Source: Afipia sp049747295
GTDB lineage: Bacteria; Pseudomonadota; Alphaproteobacteria; Rhizobiales; Xanthobacteraceae
DNA length: 64,000 bases
Direction: 5' to 3'
Assembly: GCF_049747295.1 (NCBI RefSeq)
Contig: NZ_JBMHJM010000001.1
Span: 1,550,001-1,614,000 of the forward strand
Made by a program: the position numbers and the translations under genes. The notes under the pieces were generated by a model. The model was not told where the DNA came from, ran no database searches, and saw only the letters and a program-made list of their open reading frames with translations. Below, in pieces: positions 50,953 to 60,123 of the stretch; position 1 is the stretch's first letter; every line of letters starts with the position of its first letter.

Positions 50953-51942
50953 TCAGTTCTTGTAAATCTGATCGAAAATGCCGCCTTCAGCAAAGTGATC
51001 TTTTTGCGCCTTGGTCCAGCCGCCGAACACGTCGTCGATGGTAAAGAGCTCGACCTTGGCAAACGAGGCCTCGTATTTCTTGGCAATTTCCGGATCGCGC
51101 GGACGGTATGAATTACGCGCCGCGATCTCCTGGCCCTCCTTGGTGTACCAATATTTCAGATAAGCTTCGGCGGCAGCCCGGGTTCCCTTCTTGGCCGCGA
51201 CAGAATCGACGACCGCAATCGGCGGCTCGGCCAAAATCGATAGTGGGGGCGCCACGATCTCGAACTTGTCCTTGCCGAATTCCCTGATCGCGAGAAACGC
51301 CTCGTTCTCCCACGCCAGCAGGACGTCGCCGACACCGCGCTCGACAAAGGTAACCGTGGAGCCCCGCGCGCCGGTATCCAGCACCGGCACGTTCTTGTAG
51401 AGGTCGCCGACGAACTTCTTCGCCTTGTCCTCGGAGCCGTACTTCTTCAGTGCGTATCCCCACGCCGCGAGATAATTCCAGCGCGCACCACCTGAGGTTT
51501 TCGGATTCGGCGTGATGACGTCGACGCCCTTCTTCACCAGATCATCCCAATCCTTAATCCCCTTCGGATTACCCTTGCGGACAAGAAAGACGATGGTGGA
51601 TGTGTAGGGCGAAGAGTTCTGCGGAAGCTTGGTCTGCCAATCCTTCGCCAACAGCCCTTTGTTGCCGATCGCATCGATGTCATAGGCCAGCGCCAGCGTG
51701 ACGACATCGGCCTGCAATCCGTCGATCACCGAGCGCGCCTGCGAACCGGAGCCGCCGTGTGATTGCTTGATCTCGATGCTCTTGCCGGTTTCCTTCTGGT
51801 ACGCCGCCGAGAACGCCTTGTTGAAATCGACATACAGTTCACGGGTCGGATCGTAGGACACGTTCAGCAACGACACGTCAGCAGCAAATGCAGAGCCTGC
51901 CCAAAGAACACCCGCGATGACGAGAAGACTACGGCGAACCAT
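50953..51942 (-). CDS. sbp: Periplasmic sulfate-binding protein
   Basis: 329 residues. Signal peptide ending at 'AGSAFAADVSLLNVSYDPTRELY'. 'NVSYDPTRELY', 'SHGGSGSQARSVIDGLQADVVTLALAYDID', 'PNPKTSGGARWNYLAAWGYAL' and 'YRPRDPEIAKKY' are the sulfate-contacting and fold motifs. ATG 51942 has GGAGATTGAG. First gene of the sbp-cysT-cysW-cysA operon. Confidence 0.95.
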   Translation of the reverse strand: MVRRSLLVIAGVLWAGSAFAADVSLLNVSYDPTRELYVDFNKAFSAAYQKETGKSIEIKQSHGGSGSQARSVIDGLQADVVTLALAYDIDAIGNKGLLAKDWQTKLPQNSSPYTSTIVFLVRKGNPKGIKDWDDLVKKGVDVITPNPKTSGGARWNYLAAWGYALKKYGSEDKAKKFVGDLYKNVPVLDTGARGSTVTFVERGVGDVLLAWENEAFLAIREFGKDKFEIVAPPLSILAEPPIAVVDSVAAKKGTRAAAEAYLKYWYTKEGQEIAARNSYRPRDPEIAKKYEASFAKVELFTIDDVFGGWTKAQKDHFAEGGIFDQIYKN

Positions 51943-52061
51943 CTCAATCTCCATTCAAACCAGCAACATCAGTGTCGCCGGAAGAGGTCACAACCTCTGA
52001 AAGTCGCATGGTTCTGTCAACGAAACTGGATTTCATTCTTCGCAGGCGCGCTGCACAATCG

Positions 52062-52096
52062 TTCTACGAAGCTGTGATTCTATGAAATTCTACGAA
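52062..52096. promoter_or_regulatory. Three TTC-N3-GAA boxes upstream of sbp
   Basis: TTCTACGAA at 52062-52070, TTCTATGAA at 52078-52086 and TTCTACGAA at 52088-52096 (the last over the cysH stop). Steps of 16 and 10 bp suggest one or two helical turns. The region is the only space between cysH and sbp and must hold the transporter promoter. A regulator site is inferred. Confidence 0.4.
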
Positions 52097-52851
52097 TCCT
52101 TGGTGACATTCGTGTCAGCAAGATGGATTCCGCATTCGGTTTTATCCCGTCCCCGCCACCGTCCCGCGCGCGGATCTTCGCCGGGCCGCGTGCGGCTCGT
52201 GCAAGGCATACACCCGATGGACGAGAAACCGGATGCGACCAAGGGATGCGGCGGCAGCTTCATGGCTGCGTAGAGCGCCTTGAGTTCGTCCTGGGACACA
52301 TTGGCAAATGGATTGAATTTCAGTCGGTCGCCATCGGCTTCAACAACCGGAAGGGCTGCGCGGTCGCCGCCCTGAAAACGTTTACGTCCATTGATCCAGG
52401 CATCGAAAGGCTTAAGCGCCCGCGCCAGCGGCTCAACCTTGCGAATGAAACAGCACCGGTCAGGATCGGAGAACCACAGGTCGCGGTCCTTATCCTCGCG
52501 CGCGAGGATTTCCGTCGACGGACGGATGGTGCGCACATCCTTCAAGCCCAACAAGGACGTCAGTGTGTCGCGATAGGCCAACGTTTCCGCGAACAGCCAT
52601 CCGGTATCGAGAAAGACCACCGGAATGGCCGGGTCGACATCGGCAGCAATCTTCAATAGCGCGGCCGATTCAGTCCCGAAGGACGAGACCACTGCCAATT
52701 TGTCCCGGCCTACTCGCGTCATTGCTGCAGCAATGATCTCTGCGGGAGAGATCGCGCTCAAGGCGCGATCCAGCTCCGCTGCCTCTACGGCAAGATGCGA
52801 GGATGACGTCTCTGAAGATGGCGACAGGAATGACGCCGTGGCCACACTCAT
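52090..52851 (-). CDS. cysH: Phosphoadenylyl/adenylyl-sulfate reductase
   Basis: 253 residues. ATP-pyrophosphatase-like fold ('AVVSSFGTESAALLKIAA', 'FLDTGWLFAET') plus the iron-sulfur Cys set: Cys133-134 (RCCFIRKVEPL), Cys214 and Cys217 (GCMPCT). Catalytic Cys240 lies in KTECGIH. The four extra Cys mark the [4Fe-4S] APS reductase type, so it can probably use APS directly. Its ATG overlaps the DUF934 gene stop as ATGA. Confidence 0.95.
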   Translation of the reverse strand: MSVATASFLSPSSETSSSHLAVEAAELDRALSAISPAEIIAAAMTRVGRDKLAVVSSFGTESAALLKIAADVDPAIPVVFLDTGWLFAETLAYRDTLTSLLGLKDVRTIRPSTEILAREDKDRDLWFSDPDRCCFIRKVEPLARALKPFDAWINGRKRFQGGDRAALPVVEADGDRLKFNPFANVSQDELKALYAAMKLPPHPLVASGFSSIGCMPCTSRTRPGEDPRAGRWRGRDKTECGIHLADTNVTKDS

Positions 52852-53360
52852 GAAGCCACGCTCTCCGACAAATGCATCAAGCGCCGGTGGAACGCGGTGA
52901 CCCGGCCATCGCCGGTCGGCTGATAAAACACCGAATACCGCTTCGCCACCGTCGCGAAGGCTTCAGCATCGCTTTGCTTCTTGACCTCGAACGCATCGAA
53001 CCCGGCACGCAGCATGAACACGAATTGGTCGCGCAGCACCTGACCTGTCGCGCGGAGTTCGCCACGAAACTTATAGCGCTCGCGCAGCAGCCGCGCCTGC
53101 GTATAGGCGCGACCGTCCCGGAACACCGGGAACACCAATGCGACCACAGCAAGCCGGCTGAGATAGGGCAGCAGATCCTCGACGTCGCGGTTGTTCGGCC
53201 AGATCACACCGGTTTTTCCCTGCCGCGCCAAAACGGCGTCGGGACCAGCCAGAAAACGCTCGGCCGAAACCAGGATTGCTCCGTCAGCGGGGATTTCCGC
53301 ATCGTCGGCCAGATGCGCGAATTCATCGGCGACGATGACGTTACCTTTAACGAGTGGCAT
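52848..53360 (-). CDS. DUF934 family protein of the sulfite reductase operon
   Basis: 170 residues. 'VIWPNNRDVEDLLPYLSRLAVVALVFPVFRDGRAYTQARLLRERYKFRGELRATGQVLRDQFVFMLRAGFDAFEV' is the full DUF934 pattern. It always neighbours cysI/cysH in proteobacteria and is thought to help sulfite reduction; its action is unknown. Overlaps cysI by 14 bp and cysH by 4 bp. Confidence 0.93.
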   Translation of the reverse strand: MPLVKGNVIVADEFAHLADDAEIPADGAILVSAERFLAGPDAVLARQGKTGVIWPNNRDVEDLLPYLSRLAVVALVFPVFRDGRAYTQARLLRERYKFRGELRATGQVLRDQFVFMLRAGFDAFEVKKQSDAEAFATVAKRYSVFYQPTGDGRVTAFHRRLMHLSESVAS

Positions 53361-55005
53361 AAACGCGCTCCTTGAACGGCTCGACGCCGAGACGCTTCAC
53401 AACATCGACGAACAACTCATCGGGCCGCTGACGCAAGGCAAGATAGGCCTCCACAATGTCCTCAACCACGTCAGCCACCTGCTCGTGAGGCACAGCGGGA
53501 CCAACCAGCGTCCCGAGCTCCGCATGCTCATCAGCGCGGCCGCCTATAGTGATTTGATAGAACTCCTCGCCGTTCTTTTCGACGCCGAGAATGCCGATGT
53601 GGCCGACGTGATGATGACCGCACGCGTTGATGCAACCGGAGATGTTGACATGCAGTCGGCCGATCAAATTCGCCGTATCGGGATTGGCGAAGCGCCGCGT
53701 CAATTCCTGCGCGATCGGGATCGACCGCGCATTGGACAGCGAGCAATAGTCGAGCCCGGGGCAGCAAATGATATCCGACACCAGGTTGACGTTCGGCGTT
53801 GCCACGCCGACTTTGTCGAGCGCGCGCCACAACGCCGGTAGATCGCGTTTGGCGACATGAGGCAGAGCAAGATTTTGCTCGTGCCCGACCCGGATTTCGC
53901 CGAACGAATACTTCTCCGCGAGATCGGCAATGGCATCCATTTGGTCTGCCGTCGCATCACCGGGCGTCCCACCTTCGGGTTTGAGCGACAGCGTGACGAT
54001 GGCATAGCCCGGCACCTTGTGGGGCGCGACGGAATTCTTGTACCAGGCCTCAAAGTGACGATCGGCTGCAACAGCCTTCGTGAGCTCGTCCGGCGTATCG
54101 GACAGCGTTTCGTAGTTCGGATAGGTAAAGCGCGAACGGATGTCCTCGATCTCGCTGCCTTCCAGTGTCAGTGCGCCGTCGCGCATCTGCGCCCACTCTT
54201 CTTCCACTTCCTGCTTGAATTTTTCGATGCCAAGCTCGTGGACGAGGATCTTGATGCGCGCCTTGTAGATATTGTCGCGACGGCCGTATTGGTTGTAGAC
54301 GCGCAGAATTGCCTCGCAATAACTCAAAATATCGCGATGGCTGACGAAGCTGTTGATGGTCTTGGCGAGGAATGGTGTGCGTCCCAGGCCACCACCGACC
54401 AGCACCTCGAACCCGACTTCGCCTTCTGCATTCCTGTGGATGCGCAGCCCGATGTCGTGCACCTTGATCGCCGCACGATCATGCTTCGACGCCGTGATGG
54501 CGAACTTGAACTTGCGCGGCAGGAACGAGAATTCCGGGTGCAGGGTCGCGTATTGCCGCAGGATTTCAGCCCAGATCCGAGGATCGTCGACCTCCCCTGG
54601 TGCAACGCCTGCCCATTGATCGGCCGTGATGTTGCGGATGCAGTTACCACTGGTCTGCATGGCATGAATGCCGACCTCCGCGAGATCCGCCAGCGCGTCG
54701 GGCAATTCCGCGAGTTTGATCCAGTGAAACTGGATGTTCTGCCGCGTGGTGAAATGGCCGTAGCCACGATCATAGCGGCGCCCGACATGAGCCAGCCGCC
54801 GCAACTGAGCCGAGGACAGCGTACCGTACGGGATGGCAATCCGCAGCATGTAGGCATGCAGTTGCAGATAGACGCCGTTCATCAAGCGCAGCGACTTGAA
54901 CTCATCTTCCGTCAACTCGCCGGACAGCCGGCGGGCGACCTGATCGCGGAATTCAGAGACGCGTTCGTTGACGATCGTGCGATCGAGTTCATCGTATGCG
55001 TACAT
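53347..55005 (-). CDS. cysI: Assimilatory sulfite reductase hemoprotein (nitrite/sulfite reductase family)
   Basis: 552 residues. Siroheme-[4Fe-4S] ligands are Cys415, Cys421, Cys458 and Cys462 (CPGLDYC and SGCINAC). Substrate residues lie in 'GHFTTRQNIQFHWI' and 'TSGNCIRNITAD'. It reduces sulfite to sulfide. There is no CysJ flavoprotein; an electron donor such as ferredoxin is likely. 11 bp after the DUF2849 gene. Confidence 0.94.
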   Translation of the reverse strand: MYAYDELDRTIVNERVSEFRDQVARRLSGELTEDEFKSLRLMNGVYLQLHAYMLRIAIPYGTLSSAQLRRLAHVGRRYDRGYGHFTTRQNIQFHWIKLAELPDALADLAEVGIHAMQTSGNCIRNITADQWAGVAPGEVDDPRIWAEILRQYATLHPEFSFLPRKFKFAITASKHDRAAIKVHDIGLRIHRNAEGEVGFEVLVGGGLGRTPFLAKTINSFVSHRDILSYCEAILRVYNQYGRRDNIYKARIKILVHELGIEKFKQEVEEEWAQMRDGALTLEGSEIEDIRSRFTYPNYETLSDTPDELTKAVAADRHFEAWYKNSVAPHKVPGYAIVTLSLKPEGGTPGDATADQMDAIADLAEKYSFGEIRVGHEQNLALPHVAKRDLPALWRALDKVGVATPNVNLVSDIICCPGLDYCSLSNARSIPIAQELTRRFANPDTANLIGRLHVNISGCINACGHHHVGHIGILGVEKNGEEFYQITIGGRADEHAELGTLVGPAVPHEQVADVVEDIVEAYLALRQRPDELFVDVVKRLGVEPFKERVYATR

Positions 55006-55016
55006 GTCGGTTGGCC

Positions 55017-55331
55017 TTAAGCAGAGAGCCGCAGCGGGAAGGTAACGCCCTGCTGGCGAATGCGTTCACGCAGATTCCCCGGTGCAACGGTGCCCTGGTT
55101 GGAGATTTCGACAGGCGCGATGTAAGCGCCGATCGCGCCGAGATCATCGGCGGCGGATTCGGCGAGCAACTTGCGCGCATCATCCGCTGTCCGCACGATA
55201 GCGGCGTCGGACAATTCGACCGACCATCCTTGCGAGGCGGTCCGATAGATGACAACACCATCGCGGGTGCGATTGGCGGTGACGACGGAAGGTCCGCTGA
55301 TTCTGATTTTCTGTTGCAGTGGGGAGGTCAT
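55017..55331 (-). CDS. DUF2849 family protein
   Basis: 104 residues beginning MTSPLQQKIRISGPSVVTAN. 'ANRTRDGVVIYRTASQGWS' and 'AGIAAIVAPVEIS'-like ending 'RERIRQQGVTFPLRL' match DUF2849, a small protein regularly found between cysG and cysI in alphaproteobacteria. Its ATG overlaps the cysG stop by 4 bp (ATGA). Role unknown. Confidence 0.9.
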   Translation of the reverse strand: MTSPLQQKIRISGPSVVTANRTRDGVVIYRTASQGWSVELSDAAIVRTADDARKLLAESAADDLGAIGAYIAPVEISNQGTVAPGNLRERIRQQGVTFPLRLSA

Positions 55332-56752
55332 TCGGCAGCCATCAAAAGTTGCGAGAGGATTTTCTCTGGGTTGGCATTCCGCCACGGGGCGGAGTGGGCG
55401 ACGACGTCGCCAATGATCAAGATCGCAGGACCAGTCTCGACCTGCTTGGCGAGGTCGGGGAGATCGTTGAGAACGCCGACGACCGACTTGGCATCGGGCC
55501 GCGTGACCCGCGCGAACACTCCGACCGGCGTCTGCGGAGAGCGGCCGGCAGCGAGCAATCCTTCGCGGATGGTCGCAGCCGCGGTGATGCCCATGTAGAC
55601 AACGACCGTCATTTTTGTATCGGTCAGCGCCGACCAATCGACATTGCCTGCGTCTTCCGCTTTGTGGGCCGTGAGGAAGGTGATGCGCAGCGCTTTCTTG
55701 CGAAACGTGAGCGGCACTTCCCATTCAGCTGCGGCACCAAGACCCGCCGTAATGCCCGGAATCACGGCGTAAGCGACATTTGCTTCACGCAGCGCCGCGA
55801 TCTCTTCCCCGCCGCGCCCAAAGACAAATGGATCGCCGCCCTTCAAACGCACCACGCGTTGTCCGGCGCGTGCGGCTTCGATCAGCAGACGATTGACCGC
55901 GTCCTGCCCGATGCCAGGCTTGCCGATCCGCCGGCCGACAGACACACGGGTCGCATCGCGGCGGGCGCGGTCGAGCACCTCGGGCGAAACGAGATCGTCG
56001 TAGAAAACAACATCGGCATCCTGCAGGGCACGCAGCCCCTTGACCGTCAAGAGATCCGGATCACCCGGTCCCGCGCCGACCAAGGTCACAAAACCTTGGC
56101 CGTCGGCCTCGGCAAAAGCGGCGTGGTTCGGCAGATTTTTCAGGGCACGCTCGGCACTGTCGACACGCCCCGCGAGCACGTCGGCGCCGATGGCGCCATC
56201 GATCACGCGCTCCCAGAATTTGCGGCGCAATGAGATATCCGGCAGTCGCTGTTTGATGGTGTCGCGCCAGCGGCCAATGAAACCCGCGAGATCACCGATC
56301 CGCGCAGGCAATACGGCCTCGATGCGCTCGCGCACGCGCCGCGCAACAACGGGAGACGTCCCGCCTGTGCCCACAGCGACAACAACATCACCACGATCGA
56401 CAATCGCCGGAAAGATGAAAGTGGAATGTGCAGCTTCGTCCATGACATTGACCGGAATGCCGACCGCGCGAGCACGCGCAGCCATCACCTGACCGATGTC
56501 ACCGGCACCTGCACACAAAACAGCAATCACGTTTGAAAGATCGGCGGTGAGCGGATCACCTTCGGCGCGCTCAACACGCGCCGAGGTGTTCGCGTCTAAT
56601 CCCGTCACGTCGTACCGGCCATCCGTCGCATACCACCGGACATGCGCGCCAGCAGACAACAGCAGGCGCAACTTGGCCTGTGCAGCCTCGCCCTGTCCGA
56701 CCAAAATGATCGGTCCGACGTGCAGATCGAGAAATACCGGCAGAAACCGCAT
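55328..56752 (-). CDS. cysG: Siroheme synthase (multifunctional)
   Basis: 474 residues. The N-terminal dehydrogenase/ferrochelatase half starts 'MRFLPVFLDLHVGPIILVGQGEAAQAKLRLLL'; the C-terminal uroporphyrinogen methyltransferase half has 'VTLVGAGPGDPDLLTVKGLRALQDADVVFYD', 'RLKGGDPFVFGRGGEE' and 'VVYMGITAA'. It makes the siroheme used by CysI. The frame runs on to 56857 through the AT-rich promoter; ATG 56752 is the family start. Confidence 0.95.
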   Translation of the reverse strand: MRFLPVFLDLHVGPIILVGQGEAAQAKLRLLLSAGAHVRWYATDGRYDVTGLDANTSARVERAEGDPLTADLSNVIAVLCAGAGDIGQVMAARARAVGIPVNVMDEAAHSTFIFPAIVDRGDVVVAVGTGGTSPVVARRVRERIEAVLPARIGDLAGFIGRWRDTIKQRLPDISLRRKFWERVIDGAIGADVLAGRVDSAERALKNLPNHAAFAEADGQGFVTLVGAGPGDPDLLTVKGLRALQDADVVFYDDLVSPEVLDRARRDATRVSVGRRIGKPGIGQDAVNRLLIEAARAGQRVVRLKGGDPFVFGRGGEEIAALREANVAYAVIPGITAGLGAAAEWEVPLTFRKKALRITFLTAHKAEDAGNVDWSALTDTKMTVVVYMGITAAATIREGLLAAGRSPQTPVGVFARVTRPDAKSVVGVLNDLPDLAKQVETGPAILIIGDVVAHSAPWRNANPEKILSQLLMAAE

Positions 56753-57133
56753 GCGAAACCCACTTCCCCATTTGCGGGGTTGACTGAAATTATTTTCTAT
56801 ATATGTATCGATTGCGTCACGTAAAGAGAAAATTATTTCTTCTCTGCTGCGCCGCAACTTTGGAAATTCGTACCACGAACCCGACGCAAAAGAGATGCTT
56901 GTTCTCGCGCCAATTCGGCATGGCCAGCGGCTTCACTTCACCCCCGACGACCGGCAGGCGGCGGTGCTCGCGGCTGACGCAGATAGTGGCGCTACTGGAA
57001 GCCGCGACGGCATCGGCAGGCTACTCAGCACAAAATTCGAGCACCTTCAGTCGGCGCCCGTTCGGGTGACCCCTTCCCACCTCTCTAACTTACGGTCTGC
57101 AGGCGCACGATGCGCCAGGCACGGAGTGAACCC
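56753..57133. other. cysG-cysD divergent control region
   Basis: 381 bp without a supported gene. The part next to cysG (56753-56880) is AT-rich and holds the boxes at 56786-56839 and an inverted repeat TTCGT-N3-ACGAA at 56867-56879. The part 56895-57090 is GC-rich with coding-like composition; the frames there (for example 56895-57224) show no family and run into cysD, so they are not called. Confidence 0.6.
56786..56839. promoter_or_regulatory. Paired AT-rich boxes in the cysG-cysD region
   Basis: GAAATTATTTTCT (56786-56798) and AGAAAATTATTTC (56827-56839) are inverted copies of one another with one mismatch, 41 bp apart centre to centre. Placement between divergent sulfate genes suggests a shared activator site controlling both directions. 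Confidence 0.5.
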
Positions 57134-57952
57134 ATGGCGCCATCCATCCAGCCTTCAATGGATCATCTCGACGAGCTCGAAGCCCAGAGCATCTACATTT
57201 TTCGGGAAGGCTTCGCGCGATTGAAGAAGCTCGCTTTGCTGTGGTCGCTCGGCAAAGATTCCAACGTGATGATCTGGCTCGCGCGCAAAGCGTTCTTCGG
57301 CAAGGTGCCATTCCCCGCATTGCACGTTGATACCGGCAAGAAATTTCCGGAGATGTATGCTTTTCGCGATCACTATTCGAAGGAATGGGGTCTCGATCTG
57401 CGCGTCGATTACTGCCCGCCGATCGAGGACATCGATCCGACTCTGCCGCCGGCTGCGCGCTCAGCTGCGCGTAAGACGGAAGGGCTCAAGCTCGCCCTTG
57501 CCAAATATGGCTTCGATGGGTTGATCGCCGGCATCCGCCGCGACGAGGAGGCAACCCGCGCCAAGGAGCGCGTGTTTTCGCCGCGCGGCCTCGAAGGAAA
57601 CTGGGACGTGCGCGACCAGCCTCCTGAATTCTGGGATCACTTCAACGCATCCCCACCGCAAGGCGCGCATCTGCGGATCCATCCGATCCTGCACTGGACC
57701 GAGGCCGACATCTGGGCCTACACGCAGCGCGAAAATATCCCGATCATCCCGCTTTATCTGTCAAAGAACGGCAAGCGTTATCGTTCGCTCGGCGATCAGG
57801 ACATCACAAATCCTGTCGAATCGAACGCATCGAACATCGAAGAAATCCTGATTGAATTAAACGCGACCAAAGTGCCTGAGCGTGCCGGCCGCGCCCTCGA
57901 CCATGAGACGGAAGACGCCTTCGAACGCCTTCGTGTTGCCGGCTATCTCTGA
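57134..57952 (+). CDS. cysD: Sulfate adenylyltransferase subunit 2
   Basis: 272 residues. 'LLWSLGKDSNVMIWLARKAF' is the ATP-pyrophosphatase P-loop variant; 'VDTGKKFPEMYAFRD', 'GIRRDEEATRAKERVFSPRG' and 'NVMRENIPIIPLYLSKNGKRYRSLGDQDI'-like end complete CysD. With CysN it makes APS from ATP and sulfate. ATG 57134 has GGAG 7 nt upstream. The 6-bp gap to cysNC shows one operon. Confidence 0.95.
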   Translation: MAPSIQPSMDHLDELEAQSIYIFREGFARLKKLALLWSLGKDSNVMIWLARKAFFGKVPFPALHVDTGKKFPEMYAFRDHYSKEWGLDLRVDYCPPIEDIDPTLPPAARSAARKTEGLKLALAKYGFDGLIAGIRRDEEATRAKERVFSPRGLEGNWDVRDQPPEFWDHFNASPPQGAHLRIHPILHWTEADIWAYTQRENIPIIPLYLSKNGKRYRSLGDQDITNPVESNASNIEEILIELNATKVPERAGRALDHETEDAFERLRVAGYL

Positions 57953-57958
57953 CGCAGG

Positions 57959-59887
57959 ATGAGTGCCCCCATGAATATCGCCGTCCCCAAAGTCGCATTG
58001 ACCACGCCCAATGGCACCACGCGTCCGCAGGTTCGCATCGTCATTGTCGGCCACGTCGACCACGGCAAGTCCACGCTGGTCGGGCGCTTGCTGCACGAAA
58101 CCGGCAGTCTGCCCGACGGAAAGCTTGAAATGCTCCAAGCCGTCAGCGCGCGGCGCGGCATGCCGTTCGAATGGTCGTTCCTGCTGGATGCGCTGCAGAC
58201 CGAGCGGGATCAGGGCATCACCATCGACACCACGCAAATCCGCTTCCGCACCAAATCCCGCGACGTCGTTTTGATCGACGCGCCGGGCCACGCAGAATTC
58301 CTGCGCAACATGATCACCGGCGCCTCGCAGGCCGATGGCGCGGTGCTCATCATCGACGCCCTCGAAGGCGTCCGCGACCAGACCCGCCGCCATGGTTATC
58401 TGCTGCATCTCCTCGGCGTCAAACAGGTCGCCGTCGTCGTCAACAAGATGGATCGCGTTGATTTCAGCGCATCGCGCTTCAAGGAGATCAACGACGAGAT
58501 TACGTTGCACTTGACTGGCCTTGGTGTGACACCAACGGCCGTCATCCCCATTTCCGCGCGCGACGGCGACGGCGTTGCCGAGCGCACACCCAACATCAAT
58601 TGGTACGAAGGACCGACCGTGGTCGAGGCGCTCGATGCGCTGACGCCTGCGCGTCCGCTCGACGAATTGGCGCTGCGGCTTCCGGTGCAGGCGATCTACA
58701 AGTTTGACGACCGCCGCATTGTCGCGGGGCGCATCGAATCCGGCAATCTCGCTACCGGGGACGAAATCGTCATTATGCCGGCCGGCAAGATCGCCAAGGT
58801 GAAATCCATCGAAGGCTGGCCGGCAACGCCCGTGACAACCCCGCTGGGCGCTGGACGTTCGATCGGCATCACGCTTGACCGCGAATTGTTTTTAGAGCGT
58901 GGCGATATCATCGGCCACGTCAACGCCGCACCGCGCGACACCCGTCGCCTGCGCGCGCGGATTTTCTGGCTGCACGATGCACCGCTGAAAGCAGGTGCAT
59001 CCGTCCTGGTCCGTCTCGGCACGATGGAATCCCGCGCCACGGTCGTTACCATCGACAAGGCGGTTGACCCCGGCGAGCTCGAAAGCGTCTCAGCTTCGTC
59101 CATCGCGCGAAATCATGTCGGCGAAATCGATATCTCGCTCGCCAAGCCGGTGGCGGCGGACGCTTACACCGAAAATCCGCGCACCGGACGGCTTGTGATC
59201 GAGGTCAACGGACGTATCGCAGGCGGCGGCTTGGTGTTGAGCGTGGACGCGGGGCAGCGTGCGATCCCGGTCGATATTGTCCCCGTCGAATCCGCCTTGC
59301 GTCCGGATGAACGTTCTGCGCGCTATGGCCATGGCGGCGCCGTTGTCTGGCTGACAGGCTTGCCCGGCTCAGGAAAATCCACCGTGGCACGCGCGCTGGA
59401 GCGCAGGTTGTTCACGCGCGGCGGGTCGCCTATCCTGCTCGACGGCGACACCTTGCGTGCGGGCCTCAACAGCGATCTCGGTTTTTCGCCTCAGGATCGC
59501 ACCGAGAACATTCGCCGCCTCGCCGAGACCGCGACACATCTGGCGCGCAACGGCCACATTGCAATCGTTGCCGCTGTTTCGCCGTCCAGTGACGATCGGG
59601 CACAGGCGCGGCGCGTCGCCGGCGATCTGTTCCGGGAAGTCTATGTGTCGACACCGGCCGAGGTCTGCGAGAGCCGTGATCCCAAGGGTCACTACGCCAA
59701 GGCACGGGCCGGAAACCTGCAGAGCTTCACGGGGATCGCCCAGGACTATCAGCCCCCCGCGAATGCGGAACTGACCCTCGATACCTCGAACAAATCCATT
59801 CCCGATGCCACGGAAGCGGTCGAAGACCTGCTTGCGGGCAGCGGTGTACTGTTCGGCGAATTGAACGATCTCGCCGCGAACATCTGA
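57959..59887 (+). CDS. cysNC: Bifunctional sulfate adenylyltransferase subunit 1 / adenylylsulfate kinase
   Basis: 642 residues. The GTPase part has 'GHVDHGKST' (31-39), 'DAPGH' (108-111) and 'NKMD' (162-165). The C-terminal APS kinase has P-loop 'GLPGSGKST' (467-475) and 'LLDGDTLRAGLN'. It activates sulfate and phosphorylates APS to PAPS. Fusion of the two is the NodQ/CysNC type of rhizobia. The presence of a kinase together with a [4Fe-4S] CysH is discussed below. Confidence 0.95.
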   Translation: MSAPMNIAVPKVALTTPNGTTRPQVRIVIVGHVDHGKSTLVGRLLHETGSLPDGKLEMLQAVSARRGMPFEWSFLLDALQTERDQGITIDTTQIRFRTKSRDVVLIDAPGHAEFLRNMITGASQADGAVLIIDALEGVRDQTRRHGYLLHLLGVKQVAVVVNKMDRVDFSASRFKEINDEITLHLTGLGVTPTAVIPISARDGDGVAERTPNINWYEGPTVVEALDALTPARPLDELALRLPVQAIYKFDDRRIVAGRIESGNLATGDEIVIMPAGKIAKVKSIEGWPATPVTTPLGAGRSIGITLDRELFLERGDIIGHVNAAPRDTRRLRARIFWLHDAPLKAGASVLVRLGTMESRATVVTIDKAVDPGELESVSASSIARNHVGEIDISLAKPVAADAYTENPRTGRLVIEVNGRIAGGGLVLSVDAGQRAIPVDIVPVESALRPDERSARYGHGGAVVWLTGLPGSGKSTVARALERRLFTRGGSPILLDGDTLRAGLNSDLGFSPQDRTENIRRLAETATHLARNGHIAIVAAVSPSSDDRAQARRVAGDLFREVYVSTPAEVCESRDPKGHYAKARAGNLQSFTGIAQDYQPPANAELTLDTSNKSIPDATEAVEDLLAGSGVLFGELNDLAANI

Positions 59888-59968
59888 TCGCGAAAAATAC
59901 AGTTTTCCAGCTTTTGGAGCTCCACGGCCACCTCGCTGCCAGTGATTGCCCTGCGATAGAATGGACCG

Positions 59969-59978
59969 TGGTATACAA
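59969..59978. promoter_or_regulatory. Candidate GntR/FCD-type operator upstream of glcB
   Basis: TGGTATACAA matches the TNGTATACNA form often bound by FadR/FCD-branch GntR regulators. It lies about 150 bp before glcB. GntR-type control of glycolate and malate synthase genes is known in several bacteria; no regulator gene is present here. Confidence 0.35.
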
Positions 59979-60123
59979 GCTTGGAGCGGGGAAGGGACTT
60001 CTCTTTTGCCCGGCTTTGGCGTTAAAACCACCCCCACAAAGCCGCCCCGGCGGCGGCCCTTAAATTCACCTCATCCTGAAGCCCTGAAACGGCGCTTTTT
60101 TGCCGTTGTCCGTGAGATTTGTC

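Noticed and set aside
53857..55020. 387-residue frame on + opposite cysI
   Set aside because: Antisense shadow of a clear sulfite reductase; no motif.
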